Below, one piece after another: positions 1 through 9,176 of a DNA stretch of 51,678 nt; position 1 is the first letter of the stretch, and each line of letters opens with the position of its first letter. The position numbers and the translations under genes were made by a program. Below the pieces are notes generated by a model. That model was not told where the DNA came from. It saw only the letters and a list, made by a program, of their open reading frames with translations, and made no database searches. This DNA comes from an uncultured Bdellovibrionales bacterium (lineage in GTDB: Bacteria > Bdellovibrionota > Bdellovibrionia > Bdellovibrionales > JAMPXM01): contig CALBDW010000176.1 of NCBI GenBank assembly GCA_937927435.1, positions 1 through 51,678 of the forward strand, read 5' to 3'.

Positions 1-264
1 ACCCTCACCCAAGCTGTTGACAGCCTGCTACGAAATGGGGCAAAGAAGGTCTTTGCTGTTGCGACCCATGCCGTTCTCTCAGGCCCCGCCATCAGTCGCT
101 TGACTGAAAGTGGAATTGAAAAGGTCCTTGTGACCGACACGATTCCGCTCAGTGCAGCGGCTCAGGCTTGCGGGAAAATCGAAGTCATTTCGGTTGCTCC
201 GTTGGTAGCCGAGGCGATTCGTCGGATCTATGGCAATGATTCCGTGAGTTCGCTTTTCAACTGA
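1..264 (+). CDS. prs: Ribose-phosphate pyrophosphokinase, C-terminal part (5' end outside window)
   Basis: The open frame runs from the first base to a TGA at 262-264 and gives the last 87 residues of a PRPP synthetase. This enzyme makes PRPP from ribose-5-phosphate and ATP for nucleotide, histidine and NAD synthesis. Visible family features are the ATHAVLSG segment followed by the VLVTDTIP stretch, which corresponds to the ribose-5-phosphate binding loop, and the terminal pattern with SVSSLF typical of bacterial Prs. It is followed after 85 bases by rplY, in the widely conserved order prs-rplY-pth-ychF, which supports the call. The N-terminal half, including the ATP-binding region, lies outside the window. 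Confidence 0.93.
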   Translation, partial: TLTQAVDSLLRNGAKKVFAVATHAVLSGPAISRLTESGIEKVLVTDTIPLSAAAQACGKIEVISVAPLVAEAIRRIYGNDSVSSLFN

Positions 265-349
265 CCTTCGAGAGATTGAGAACAAGGCCGCTAAGTAGAA
301 GCGATTGGGGATGGCAGATTTTTGCTAAGAACATAAAGAGGAAGTGACC

Positions 350-988
350 ATGGCACAGACAGAACAATTTGAAATTCCAGTTTCTCTTCGCCAGGCAGGC
401 AAACATCATTCCCGTCTTTCCCGGAAATCAGGTCACGTTCCTGCCGTGGTCTATGGCCCGAAAACTAAACCGATCAATGTCCTGACGGACGAAATCACCA
501 TTAAGCGCTTCCAAGGCCGTAAGTTCGAATCGGTGATCTTCAAGCTGAAAAGCGATGACGCAAAACTCGACAAAATGTCGGTCATCCTTCGTGACATTCA
601 AGTTCACCCGGTGACGCGTCGCCCGCTTCACGTCGACTTTTACGCTCCAGACATGACTAAGCCCGTTCGCGTCAGCGTTGAACTTCGCTTGGAAGGCAAA
701 CCGGCTGGTCTCTCGGAAGGCGGCGTGCTCGAGCACTTGCTCCGCGACATCGAAATCGAAGTCTTGCCGAACAATATTCCGGAATTCATCTCCGTGGAGG
801 TCAGCCACCTCGGTTTGGGACAAGCTCTCCACGTGTCCGACCTCAAAGTCGCGGATGGTATCCGCATCATCTCTCTCCCGACTTTGACGGTTGCGACTGT
901 GGCTGTTCCGAAAGAAGAAGAAACGGCCGCTCCGGGCGCGGCTCCTGCAGAAGGCGCTGCAGCTGCTCCGGCTGGCGGAAAGAAATAA
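350..988 (+). CDS. rplY: 50S ribosomal protein L25/general stress protein Ctc
   Basis: L25 binds 5S rRNA in the large ribosomal subunit. The 212-residue product has the long CTC form: an N-terminal L25 beta-barrel (about 1-95, with the RKSGHVPAVVYG start motif) followed by the C-terminal TL5-type domain (about 100-190), then an Ala/Pro-rich tail ending in GGKK. The ATG at 350 is chosen because AGAGGAAG ends about 6 bases upstream; a GTG two codons earlier (344) would overlap this ribosome binding site. It follows prs and is closed by a clear hairpin terminator at 1031-1054 before pth. Confidence 0.95.
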   Translation: MAQTEQFEIPVSLRQAGKHHSRLSRKSGHVPAVVYGPKTKPINVLTDEITIKRFQGRKFESVIFKLKSDDAKLDKMSVILRDIQVHPVTRRPLHVDFYAPDMTKPVRVSVELRLEGKPAGLSEGGVLEHLLRDIEIEVLPNNIPEFISVEVSHLGLGQALHVSDLKVADGIRIISLPTLTVATVAVPKEEETAAPGAAPAEGAAAAPAGGKK

Positions 989-1030
989 GGTTCCGCCACG
1001 ATCGGCTTCGTAACTCCGGTTATCTTCGAG

Positions 1031-1058
1031 AAAGGCTCCCCCTTGGGAGCCTTTCTTG
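1031..1058 (+). terminator. Intrinsic terminator after rplY
   Basis: A perfect 10-bp stem (AAAGGCTCCC at 1031-1040 pairing with GGGAGCCTTT at 1045-1054) with a CCTT loop is followed by CTTGTT. It lies 42 bases after the rplY stop and just before the pth start, so it probably terminates or attenuates the prs-rplY transcript before pth-ychF. Confidence 0.8.
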
Positions 1059-1084
1059 TTAAAAAGGACGAAACGAGAACTCAA

Positions 1085-1693
1085 ATGTGGTTGGTAGTCG
1101 GACTCGGAAACCCCGGCGGGAAGTACGCCCTGACAAGGCATAACATCGGCTTCATGACGCTCGATGCGTATTCCGTGAGCGTCGGCGGACTGAAATGGAA
1201 AGAGGAGCGCCAAGCTCTTGTGTCTCGCTTCAAAATCGAAGACCAGGACGTGCTTTTCGCAAAGCCACAAACCTTCATGAACAAATCTGGCGAATCGGTT
1301 CGCGCGTTGGTCGACTACTATAAAATCACGCTCGACCACCTGATCGTTGTTCATGACGAAATCGACATCGGATTTGGAGCTCTTAAAATCCAAAAGAACC
1401 GGGGCCCGGGCGGCCATAACGGCTTAAAAAGCATCAACGAATGCCTGGGATCCCAAGACTATATTCGTATCAAACTCGGCGTGGGACGCCCTTCCAATCC
1501 GCGCATGGACGTGGCTGCCTACGTTCTTCAAGCATTCTCTCCGGAAGAACAGGAGCATTTGCACGACTTCCTCGCCCATGCAGGTGACGCCGTCGAGTCC
1601 ATCATTCTCGACGGGCTCAGCAAAGCGGCGACGAAATACACGCGTGGCCCGTTCGCGAAGAACGAAAGCGCTCAGAACCCCGCCGAATCTTGA
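1085..1693 (+). CDS. pth: Peptidyl-tRNA hydrolase
   Basis: Pth cleaves the ester bond of peptidyl-tRNAs released from stalled ribosomes and so recycles tRNA. The 202-residue product has the family signature GLGNPG (6-11), the catalytic histidine in TRHNIGF (H19), the conserved Asn in FMNKSGES (N66) and the conserved Asp in VVHDEIDI (D91), plus GGHNGLKSI further on. The start at 1085 is set by the canonical MWLVVGLGNPG beginning; a frame extension upstream to 1043 would run through the rplY terminator. The ribosome binding site is weak. It is 15 bases upstream of ychF, with which it is probably co-transcribed. Confidence 0.95.
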   Translation: MWLVVGLGNPGGKYALTRHNIGFMTLDAYSVSVGGLKWKEERQALVSRFKIEDQDVLFAKPQTFMNKSGESVRALVDYYKITLDHLIVVHDEIDIGFGALKIQKNRGPGGHNGLKSINECLGSQDYIRIKLGVGRPSNPRMDVAAYVLQAFSPEEQEHLHDFLAHAGDAVESIILDGLSKAATKYTRGPFAKNESAQNPAES

Positions 1694-1708
1694 GAAAGGA
1701 AACGCTCT

Positions 1709-2809
1709 ATGGGATTGCAAGTCGGCATTGTCGGATTGCCCAACGTTGGAAAATCCACGTTATTTAACGCTTTAACGGCGGCGAAAGCAGAAGCGGCGAA
1801 CTACCCGTTCTGCACCATCGACCCGAACGTCGGCGTGGTAACCGTTCCCGACGATCGCCTGCGCCGCATTTCCGAACTGATTAAGCCGAAGACCATCGTT
1901 CCAACGACGATCGAATTCGTCGACATCGCGGGGCTTGTCGCCGGCGCTTCGAAAGGCGAAGGCTTAGGTAACCAGTTCCTCGGCCACATCCGCGCAACAG
2001 ACGCGATCGTTCACGTCGTCCGCTGCTTCGACGACCCGAACATCGTGCACGTCGCAGGGTCGGTCGATCCCGTTCGTGATATCGGGGTGATCAACACGGA
2101 ACTCATGCTTGCCGACTTCGAAACCGTCGATAAGCGCATTCAGAAAATCGAAAAAGCGGCTAAGACCGGAACCGACAAAAAACTCAAAGCTGAATACGAA
2201 ACGATGAAGAAAGTTCATGATGCCTTGGCGCAAGGCCGCCCGGCGCGCTCCGTACAGCTTGAAGAGGCGGAAGCTCCGATTATCCGCGATCTACACCTTC
2301 TCACATCGAAGCCGGTGCTCTACGCGTGCAACGTGAACGAAGCCGATTTTCAAGCCGGCGGTAACGAGTGGACGAAGCAAGTCGCCCAGTTCGCGGAATC
2401 CGAAGGTAACCGTTACGTCATCATCTGCTCGGCTCTGGAAGCGGAAATCGCGCAACTTCCGAAAGAGGAACAAGCGGAGTTCCTCGCCAGCATCGGCGCG
2501 GAAGAGCCGGGCCTCAACCGCCTCATCGTCGAAGCTTACAAGCTTCTCGACCTCTGGACGTACTTCACGGCAGGCGAAAAAGAAGTGCGCGCGTGGACGA
2601 TCAAACGCGGAACGAAAGCGCCGCAAGCGGCCGGCATCATCCACTCGGATTTCGAAAAAGGATTTATCCGGGCGGAGTGCTACAACTGCGAAGACCTGTT
2701 CGCACTGAAAAGCGAGCAAGCGGTCAAGGAAGCCGGCAAATATCGCCTCGAGGGAAAGGACTACGTCGTTCAGGATGGCGATATTTTGTTCTTCCGCTTC
2801 AACGTCTAA
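1709..2809 (+). CDS. ychF: Redox-regulated ATPase/GTPase YchF (Obg family)
   Basis: YchF is a ribosome-associated P-loop NTPase that prefers ATP. The 366-residue length is standard. The Walker A motif GLPNVGKST is at 9-17, the switch/G3 region VDIAGLV around 70-76, and the specificity motif is NVNEAD (NxxE type) rather than NKxD, which fits the ATP preference known for this family. The C-terminal third is the TGS domain, with HSDFEKGFIRAE. AAAGGA sits 8 bases before the ATG. It follows pth closely and converges on oppC with only 12 bases between the stops. Confidence 0.95.
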   Translation: MGLQVGIVGLPNVGKSTLFNALTAAKAEAANYPFCTIDPNVGVVTVPDDRLRRISELIKPKTIVPTTIEFVDIAGLVAGASKGEGLGNQFLGHIRATDAIVHVVRCFDDPNIVHVAGSVDPVRDIGVINTELMLADFETVDKRIQKIEKAAKTGTDKKLKAEYETMKKVHDALAQGRPARSVQLEEAEAPIIRDLHLLTSKPVLYACNVNEADFQAGGNEWTKQVAQFAESEGNRYVIICSALEAEIAQLPKEEQAEFLASIGAEEPGLNRLIVEAYKLLDLWTYFTAGEKEVRAWTIKRGTKAPQAAGIIHSDFEKGFIRAECYNCEDLFALKSEQAVKEAGKYRLEGKDYVVQDGDILFFRFNV

Positions 2810-2821
2810 AACGGGACTGGT

Positions 2822-3757
2822 TTAACGGTTCTTCAACTTGGGATCCAGCGCATCGCGAAGGCCATCACCGAGAAGGTTGAACGCGAGCATGGTAAAGAAC
2901 AAGGCCATGCCCGGGAACACAATCAAGTGCGGGTAGCTTTTTGCGCGCCAGCCGTCGTTGGCCAACACGCCCCATGAACTGAACGGCGGCTGAAGCCCGA
3001 GTCCGATAAAACTCAAAAAGCTCTCAAACAGAATGTTGGATGGGATCTGATATGTCAGCATCACGATGATCGGGCCGAGGATGTTGGGGAAGATATGCCT
3101 CGTGATGATGCGCGTGGGTCTTGCGCCGAGGGCTCTAGCTCCCTCCACGAAAAGCATCTCGCGCACCTGCAAAACCTGCCCACGAACAAGGCGAGCGAGC
3201 GAAACCCATCCTCCGACTGAAAGAGCGAGGAAAATTCCCGTGAGCGCTTTCAGCTCGGGGTTTTCGAAAAGATCGAGCGAGTTGAAGATCACGCCCACAA
3301 GAATCAAGAGCACAAGACTCGGAATGGCGTTCAAAATATCGATGGTCCGCATGAGAACGGCGTCGACCCAACCACCGACCCAGCCGGAGACGGCCCCATA
3401 TATTCCGCCCACCACAAGCGAGAACACGGCCGTGAAGATACCGACGGCCATCGACATGCGGGCGCCGTAGATAATCCGCGAGAGCATATCGCGACCGAGG
3501 CTATCGGTCCCCAGCCAGTTGATCGAATTAGGCGGCAGGAGAGCGCGGTCGATGTTTTGGGTTTCGTACGAATAAGGCGCAATCCACGGAGCGAGAATCG
3601 CGATCAGACAGACGAAAACGATGAAGTAAAAGGAAAAGTACGCGGCCCGATTCTTCTTCAGGCGTTTCCAGGCGTCGGACCAGAGGCTTTTCCCCTTCTC
3701 GTTCCGCGAGGTCGGCGCGCCCGCTGAGTTATCGATCGTCGTTTCCGTTGCAGCCAT
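2822..3757 (-). CDS. oppC: Oligopeptide ABC transporter permease OppC
   Basis: Inner-membrane permease subunit of a peptide importer (BPD_transp_1 family with the OppC N-terminal domain). The product is about 311 residues: a hydrophilic N-terminus, a first membrane segment around residue 40-60 and the five-helix core. The ABC-interaction loop is recognisable as VEGARALGARPTRIITRHIFPN. The frame stays open upstream to 3832, overlapping the end of oppB, so the start is uncertain; ATG at 3757 (MAATETT) gives a normal family length, with a GTG three codons earlier as an alternative. It is the last gene of the run slt-oppA-oppB-oppC. No ATPase gene (oppD/oppF) follows; the next gene is ychF on the other strand. 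Confidence 0.92.
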   Translation of the reverse strand: MAATETTIDNSAGAPTSRNEKGKSLWSDAWKRLKKNRAAYFSFYFIVFVCLIAILAPWIAPYSYETQNIDRALLPPNSINWLGTDSLGRDMLSRIIYGARMSMAVGIFTAVFSLVVGGIYGAVSGWVGGWVDAVLMRTIDILNAIPSLVLLILVGVIFNSLDLFENPELKALTGIFLALSVGGWVSLARLVRGQVLQVREMLFVEGARALGARPTRIITRHIFPNILGPIIVMLTYQIPSNILFESFLSFIGLGLQPPFSSWGVLANDGWRAKSYPHLIVFPGMALFFTMLAFNLLGDGLRDALDPKLKNR

Positions 3758-3785
3758 ACTTTTCACTTTGTATCCACTCGCTTTC

Positions 3786-4877
3786 TTAACCCAGTTTGAT
3801 GCGCGGATCGACCACGGTATAAAGGAGATCAACGATAAGATTCGCGATCACGAGCATCGTCGAAAACACCAGTGTCATACCGAGAATCAACGGGTAATCA
3901 CGATTGGTCACGCTTTGAACCAAGTGTTTCCCCATGCCAGGAATTCCGAACACGATTTCGACGATAAACGAACCAGAAAGGATTCCTGCAACCAGAGGAC
4001 CCGAAATGGTCAGAACCGGAATGAGAGAGTTTTTCAGTACATGTTTATAAAGAATGACCGGCCATGCGACGCCCTTTGCGCGGGCCGTCCGCACGAAATC
4101 GGCTTGAATCACTTCGAGCATGCTTGACCGGGTTAAGCGCGCAATGATCGCCGCTGGTCGGAGCCCTAGAGTGATCACAGGCATGATGTAATAAACGGGC
4201 GACTCCCAGAGCGCTGGTGGCAAAAGACCGGTCAAAGCCGAAAACGGAATTCCGAAACTGAATACCATGACGAGCAAAGGGCCGACGATAAAGCTCGGAA
4301 GCGCCACGCCGCTGATGGCGAAAATCATCAACGCGTTATCGACAACGGAATTGTGCCGGGAAGCCGCTAAAACCCCGATCGGAATGCCGACGAGGAACGC
4401 AAGCAAGAGCGAATAAACGCCGAGCTGAAAAGAAACCGGCAATGTCTCGGCGATGATATCGGCAACAGGACGCCCGATGTACTTATACGATTCCCCCAAA
4501 TCGCCGCGCGCGAGCCCCATGAGATAATCAAGATACTGCTCGCCGAGGGGTTTATCGAGACCGTATTTCGCTTCGATATTCGCTTTGATCTCGGGCGGCA
4601 GGGCCTTTTCAGCATCGAACGGACCGCCCGGAAGAAATCTCAAAAGCACGAACGTGAGTGTCGCAATCATGAAGACGACAAACGCCGCTTCCAGCAAACG
4701 CTTGGTCACGTAGGCGACCATATGACCGCGGACGACGGCGTAACTCGCCGCCGCAACACCCCAGCCCAAAAGGAGCCAGCCGTAGCCTCTCGGAAGGTCG
4801 AGATCAGCGAGATCCAGCGCGATACCAGCCAAACTTATAAGGACGCAACCCCATCCTAAAATCTTTCCGAGCGTCAT
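3786..4877 (-). CDS. oppB: Oligopeptide ABC transporter permease OppB with N-terminal extension
   Basis: Second permease subunit of the peptide importer. The canonical OppB begins around residue 53 (MVAYVTKRLLEAAFVVFM) and continues with the usual FLPGGPFD segment, the ABC-contact loop VIQADFVRTARAKGV and the final VDPRIKLG. Ahead of it is a 52-residue extension containing two likely membrane segments (about 5-24 and 32-48), making 363 residues against about 305-310 for the family. The first ATG at 4877 is kept because GGGGAG lies upstream and no ribosome binding site is visible before the internal ATG. The spacing is 21 bases from oppA and 28 bases to oppC, so the three are probably one transcript. 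Confidence 0.9.
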   Translation of the reverse strand: MTLGKILGWGCVLISLAGIALDLADLDLPRGYGWLLLGWGVAAASYAVVRGHMVAYVTKRLLEAAFVVFMIATLTFVLLRFLPGGPFDAEKALPPEIKANIEAKYGLDKPLGEQYLDYLMGLARGDLGESYKYIGRPVADIIAETLPVSFQLGVYSLLLAFLVGIPIGVLAASRHNSVVDNALMIFAISGVALPSFIVGPLLVMVFSFGIPFSALTGLLPPALWESPVYYIMPVITLGLRPAAIIARLTRSSMLEVIQADFVRTARAKGVAWPVILYKHVLKNSLIPVLTISGPLVAGILSGSFIVEIVFGIPGMGKHLVQSVTNRDYPLILGMTLVFSTMLVIANLIVDLLYTVVDPRIKLG

Positions 4878-4898
4878 ATCCTTGACGTAGCTCCCCTT

Positions 4899-6530
4899 TT
4901 AGTCCTTCAACCGAACACCCTTATACGAAAAGACCTCCATCACGTTCAAAGGATAGTTCTCCACTCGAGGGTTGATCAAAACATGCTTAACCGTCGAGTA
5001 CAACGGAACCACAGGAACGTCGTCTTCGACGAGGATTTTCTGCGCCTCCGAATAGAGTCTCAGCCGCTCATCGCGGTCCAAAGTTCCCGCGGCCTTGTTC
5101 ACCAGCTCGTCGTACTTCGCATTTTTCCAGTTCGTGTGGTTATTTTCCGAATAACTGAGCATAACGGACATGAAGTTATCCGGATCAGGATAGTCCGCCT
5201 GCCAACCCAAGCGGAAAATCTGCTGGGTCTTCGATTTAAGCGAGTTCAAATAAACCTTCCACTCTTCGTTCTTAAGTTCGACTTCGATTCCTAGGTTCTG
5301 CTTGAGTTGGGCTTGAATGTTTTCCGCGATCCGCTGATGGTCTTCGTTCGTGTTGAAGCGGATCTCGAGTTTAGGCAATTTCGTGCCTGGGCCATACCCC
5401 GCTTGCTTCAGAAGCTCGCGAGCCTTTTCGGGATCGAACGTCACACCGCGATTCGCTTCGTATCCGAACATGCCAGCCGGAATCCAACCCGTGAGCGGCA
5501 ACTGCCCTCCGGCCAGCATTTGCACGATCTGCTGGCGATCGATCGCCATCGCGATGGCTTTCCGCACGAGCGGATTGTCAAGAGGCGGCTTCGCGACGTT
5601 GAAGCCGTAGTAGTAAATCGAAAGACGGCTTGTTTCACGGAACTCTTTGCGCTGGCGGAGGCGGCGCAATTCGACCGACGGCAAATCGTGAACAGAGTCG
5701 AGTTTACCCGAATCAAAGAGGTTAATCGCGGTTGCCTGCTCCTGAATCATGTAAGCCGCGATGTGCTTAATCTGCGGCTTCTGGCCGTAATATTTCTCGT
5801 TGCGCTCGAGCACGATCAGCCGGTCGTGCTGCCAAACTTTGAGCGTGAAGGGCCCGAGCGTGACGATGTTTCCGGGCTCAGTCCAACGGTCACCGCCTTT
5901 CTCAACCACGTCGAGGCGGATGGGATACGTCGAATGATGGGTCAAGAGATAGGGGAAGTAGCTCATTGACTTTTCCAGTTCGACCGTGAGCTCATTCGGG
6001 CCGGAGATCTTCACACCGACTTCGTCCCAGGACTTTTTACCTTCGTTAAACGCTTTGGCGTTTTTGATTCCGAAAAGGAAGTAGGCATATTCGCTCGCGG
6101 TTTCTTTACTGAGAAGGCGCTTCCAACCGTCGACCACGTGTTGGACGGTGAATGGAACACCGTCGCTCCACACGACGTCTTGACGGACAGTGATTTTCCA
6201 TTTCCGGGCGTTATCGGAAGCTTCCCACTTTTCCGCGAGCGCCGGAATCAGCTTGAGGTCCTTGTCGCTGAGATCGTACTCGGCAAGACCTTCCATGAGG
6301 TTGACAGTGATCAGGTTCGAAGTCGTATCAGTGGCTCGATGCCAGTCGAGCGAAGGCGGCTCGCTCGAAATCATAATCCGAAGTGTCTCGTTGTATTTCA
6401 GAACGGCTTTCTCTCCGCTCGGTAAATCAACCTCGATGTCTTTTCCGCCGCGTGTACATGCGACGGCAAAAACCAGCAAGACCGCGAATAGAACAGCGCT
6501 CCTTACAAATACGTATAGTTTACGCCCCAT
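4899..6530 (-). CDS. oppA: Peptide ABC transporter substrate-binding lipoprotein OppA
   Basis: Extracytoplasmic binding protein of the SBP_bac_5 family (543 residues, normal size), which delivers peptides to OppBC. The N-terminus is a lipoprotein signal: a basic start, a hydrophobic stretch and FAVAC with Cys25 as the lipidation site. The mature part has family landmarks such as EPPSLDWHRATD, WKITVRQDVVWSDG, the YYGFNV segment and the C-terminal GWQADYPDPDNFM. GGGAGG directly precedes the ATG. It lies 53 bases downstream of a lytic transglycosylase on the same strand, which suggests uptake of peptides, possibly murein or prey-derived, but substrate specificity cannot be read from the sequence. 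Confidence 0.93.
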   Translation of the reverse strand: MGRKLYVFVRSAVLFAVLLVFAVACTRGGKDIEVDLPSGEKAVLKYNETLRIMISSEPPSLDWHRATDTTSNLITVNLMEGLAEYDLSDKDLKLIPALAEKWEASDNARKWKITVRQDVVWSDGVPFTVQHVVDGWKRLLSKETASEYAYFLFGIKNAKAFNEGKKSWDEVGVKISGPNELTVELEKSMSYFPYLLTHHSTYPIRLDVVEKGGDRWTEPGNIVTLGPFTLKVWQHDRLIVLERNEKYYGQKPQIKHIAAYMIQEQATAINLFDSGKLDSVHDLPSVELRRLRQRKEFRETSRLSIYYYGFNVAKPPLDNPLVRKAIAMAIDRQQIVQMLAGGQLPLTGWIPAGMFGYEANRGVTFDPEKARELLKQAGYGPGTKLPKLEIRFNTNEDHQRIAENIQAQLKQNLGIEVELKNEEWKVYLNSLKSKTQQIFRLGWQADYPDPDNFMSVMLSYSENNHTNWKNAKYDELVNKAAGTLDRDERLRLYSEAQKILVEDDVPVVPLYSTVKHVLINPRVENYPLNVMEVFSYKGVRLKD

Positions 6531-6583
6531 GCCCCCTCCCTTGGCTTATGAGTTTTTTCCCAAGAGCGGGGCTTTGTGTCAAC

Positions 6584-9097
6584 CTACCAAATTTCGTGGA
6601 TAGGGAGAGACTCGTCGAATCGAATGCCGACCGGCTGAATTAATAGGTTTAATTGCGGGCTACCGCGATAAAGAAGAGCGTAAATCTGATAATTACGAGC
6701 GACTCGCTTCACGTAGTTTCTGGTTTCGACGAACGGAATGTGCTCGATGAACTCATCCATGTCGAGAGTTCCAAAGTTGCGGATCCACGCATAGACGCGA
6801 TGAGGGCCAGCATTGTAAGCGGCGGCAACGAGAGGAACTTTGCCGTTGAACTTCTCCATCAAGCGCTGAAGATAGCGGGCGCCCAGACGAATATTCGTCT
6901 GCGGAACCAGCAAGCTTCGCACGTCAAACCCCGTGAGGTTCATCAGACCCGCAACTTGCCGCCCTGTAAACGGCATGACTTGCATGAGGCCCAACGCCCC
7001 AACCGGCGATTGCGCATCGAATCTAAAGTGACTTTCCGCCCGCATAATGCTCCAAATCAACTCTTCGGGTACCGAGGTTGAACGGGACGCCTGGCGAACC
7101 GCGCTTTCCCACGCGCGCGGATACGCGTATTCCCAGTATTGTCGCCCTTCTCCCGTCAGCCCTGCACGCAACCGAGCCGTGCCGAAAGCAACTTCCGCGA
7201 TAAAACTGGAGCGCTCATAACTGTTGATCGCCGCGTATTCGATCATGAGAAGACGGCGGTCGGCCGCCGAGCGCGCGCGTTTTTCGATTTCACGCAACTC
7301 ACGACGGGCGGCATCCTCAAGACCGACCAGGGCGAGATCCCTCGCGCGCTCGAACTTCTTGGCAAGCTTCGGATCCTTAAAGTTCGGAGGAACGCCCGCT
7401 TGGGAGACATCCGTCATCGGCGGCGTTTCAACTTTTTCCTCTCCGCCCCCCTCGCTTTCCGAGTCGACCTCCGGATCACTCGGCTCGTCCTTCAAGGCCT
7501 CGGCATATTCCGCCGCCGCGTCTTCCGCGCTCGCTTCGGCGATCGCTTTCAATTCTTCTTCGCTCGGTGCGGGCGGCGCTCCTTCGGTCTTCTTCAACCC
7601 CCAACGCGCTTCCACCTCACCCGGAACCGTAGCCCCCGGAATTGAACGCAAACGGTAGTACGACAAGATCGCGTAGTAGCCGATTGAAGGATCGCGCGCG
7701 AGCTTTTGGAAAATGGGAATCGCCTCATCGTGCTTACCCATTTTCAAATGGCTCATCGCCTTCCAGTATTGAACGCGATCAGCTTGAACGAGATTCGAAA
7801 CAGCCCTTCTCCGCCCTTTTTTCGTCAGCGCTTTCGAGAGATCATTAAAGCGCGCGATCGCCCCGACATAATCGCCACGTAAGTATTGGATCCATGCCAA
7901 GTGCCACTGAGAGTCACGCGCGTAGCGCGTGCCAGGATGCGCGCGAATCAACCGCTCGAAACGCCGGACGGCGCCGTCGTAATCCTGCATTTGATAGCTG
8001 GTGAATGCGGCAAGAAAGAGAGCGTTTATACCATCACGCGAACGAGGAGCCAGGTTATAAGCCTGCTGGTATGCGGAAACGGCCATTTGATACTCGCCCG
8101 CCGCCGAAGCCGCCTTCGCAAGAAGCAAGAGATAAGACGGCTTACTGCGCTTCTTGTCGTAGTTTTTCATCAGAATCTTGAGCGCTTCGCCCGCTCGCCC
8201 TTCTGAAATCAGATGATTGACGATGAGGCTCTCAACACTCGATTCTCCTTCTTCTCCCGCTTCATCTTTCAGGAATTTGATCTCGTTCTCGGCTCGCGCG
8301 TTTTCGCCAGCCAGCCACAAGCGACGGACACGAGTACGTAGGTCTTTATTCGTCGCCACACACCCCGTCTTTTTCCCATCTAATTCGTTGTCCTGGAGTT
8401 TAGGCCCCCACTTTTCCACCTCTGCATAGGCGGGATACTTCGAATACAACTCACGGGCGTAACGGCAGAACTGCGCTTTATCACCAAGCTTCGCGTACGT
8501 TCGCGCCAGAAGAAAAACGACTTCGGGATAACGGGCGTCTCCGCGCATCGGCCGGCGCAGTCGTTCAAGCTGCATCCGCGCGTTTTTCCAATCCCCTTGA
8601 ACAACGGAAAGTTTCGCGAGTTCGAGCCACGCATCGTTGGTGGTCGCTTTCGGCGCCTCACTGTACGCCACCACCTTTGTATAGTCGGCGCGCGCTTCGT
8701 CAGGCCGCCCCATTCTCGAACGCACAAGACCTAGATGATAATGTACGTAGTCCGGAACCCGTACACCCTCCTCAAGAGCCGTTTTCAGCTGTGTTTCTGC
8801 GTCGGCATCCCTCTGCGCGCGAAAAAGGATCATTCCCAGAGCTAAACGCAGAAGAGCGCGGCGTTCTTTCGAACTCTCGCCCTGTATCGCTTTCTCAAGC
8901 TGCTTTTTCGCGTCGTCGACTTTACCGCTATCGGCCCGTTCGCGCGCCTTCAAAATCCGATCGGCATCCGGTCTCACGAGAATGCTCGCCATTGTGCGCG
9001 ATCCTTGCATCCCTCGCGAACAAACCGGGAAGGCCAGGGATGCGACAAGAAAAATGGAGACCAAAGCCGCGCTTCGGCGATTAAATTTAGGGGCCAT
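6584..9097 (-). CDS. slt: Soluble lytic murein transglycosylase with long TPR-like N-terminal region
   Basis: Periplasmic enzyme that cleaves the glycan strand of peptidoglycan between MurNAc and GlcNAc with formation of 1,6-anhydroMurNAc. The start at 9097 is chosen because it has AAGGA 9 bases upstream and begins with a signal peptide (MAPKFNRRSAALVSIFLV..., cleavage near residue 25). Residues about 40-520 are helical TPR-like repeats, then a disordered acidic linker near 480-540. The C-terminal SLT domain (about 670-815) has the catalytic Glu688 in RAESHF, then GALGLMQVMP, AAYNAG and ETRNYVKRV, all Slt70-family motifs. At 837 residues it is larger than E. coli Slt70 (about 645), because of the longer repeat region. 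It heads the slt-oppABC run and is divergent from radA. Confidence 0.9.
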   Translation of the reverse strand: MAPKFNRRSAALVSIFLVASLAFPVCSRGMQGSRTMASILVRPDADRILKARERADSGKVDDAKKQLEKAIQGESSKERRALLRLALGMILFRAQRDADAETQLKTALEEGVRVPDYVHYHLGLVRSRMGRPDEARADYTKVVAYSEAPKATTNDAWLELAKLSVVQGDWKNARMQLERLRRPMRGDARYPEVVFLLARTYAKLGDKAQFCRYARELYSKYPAYAEVEKWGPKLQDNELDGKKTGCVATNKDLRTRVRRLWLAGENARAENEIKFLKDEAGEEGESSVESLIVNHLISEGRAGEALKILMKNYDKKRSKPSYLLLLAKAASAAGEYQMAVSAYQQAYNLAPRSRDGINALFLAAFTSYQMQDYDGAVRRFERLIRAHPGTRYARDSQWHLAWIQYLRGDYVGAIARFNDLSKALTKKGRRRAVSNLVQADRVQYWKAMSHLKMGKHDEAIPIFQKLARDPSIGYYAILSYYRLRSIPGATVPGEVEARWGLKKTEGAPPAPSEEELKAIAEASAEDAAAEYAEALKDEPSDPEVDSESEGGGEEKVETPPMTDVSQAGVPPNFKDPKLAKKFERARDLALVGLEDAARRELREIEKRARSAADRRLLMIEYAAINSYERSSFIAEVAFGTARLRAGLTGEGRQYWEYAYPRAWESAVRQASRSTSVPEELIWSIMRAESHFRFDAQSPVGALGLMQVMPFTGRQVAGLMNLTGFDVRSLLVPQTNIRLGARYLQRLMEKFNGKVPLVAAAYNAGPHRVYAWIRNFGTLDMDEFIEHIPFVETRNYVKRVARNYQIYALLYRGSPQLNLLIQPVGIRFDESLPIHEIW

Positions 9098-9176
9098 AGG
9101 ATTCCATCCTTGGATTGTCCGACCTGAAAGAACATGGTAACCAGGCGAAGTCGCCACCGGCAAGAAAAGGAGAGCG

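Noticed and set aside
428..1417. A 329-codon minus-strand open frame across rplY and pth
   Set aside because: Spans two well-conserved genes and the hairpin terminator between them; no homology features.
6530..6582. Promoter for oppA based on a perfect TTGACA (6577-6582, minus strand)
   Set aside because: No acceptable -10 element lies 16-18 bases downstream, and the hexamer overlaps the slt coding end nearby.
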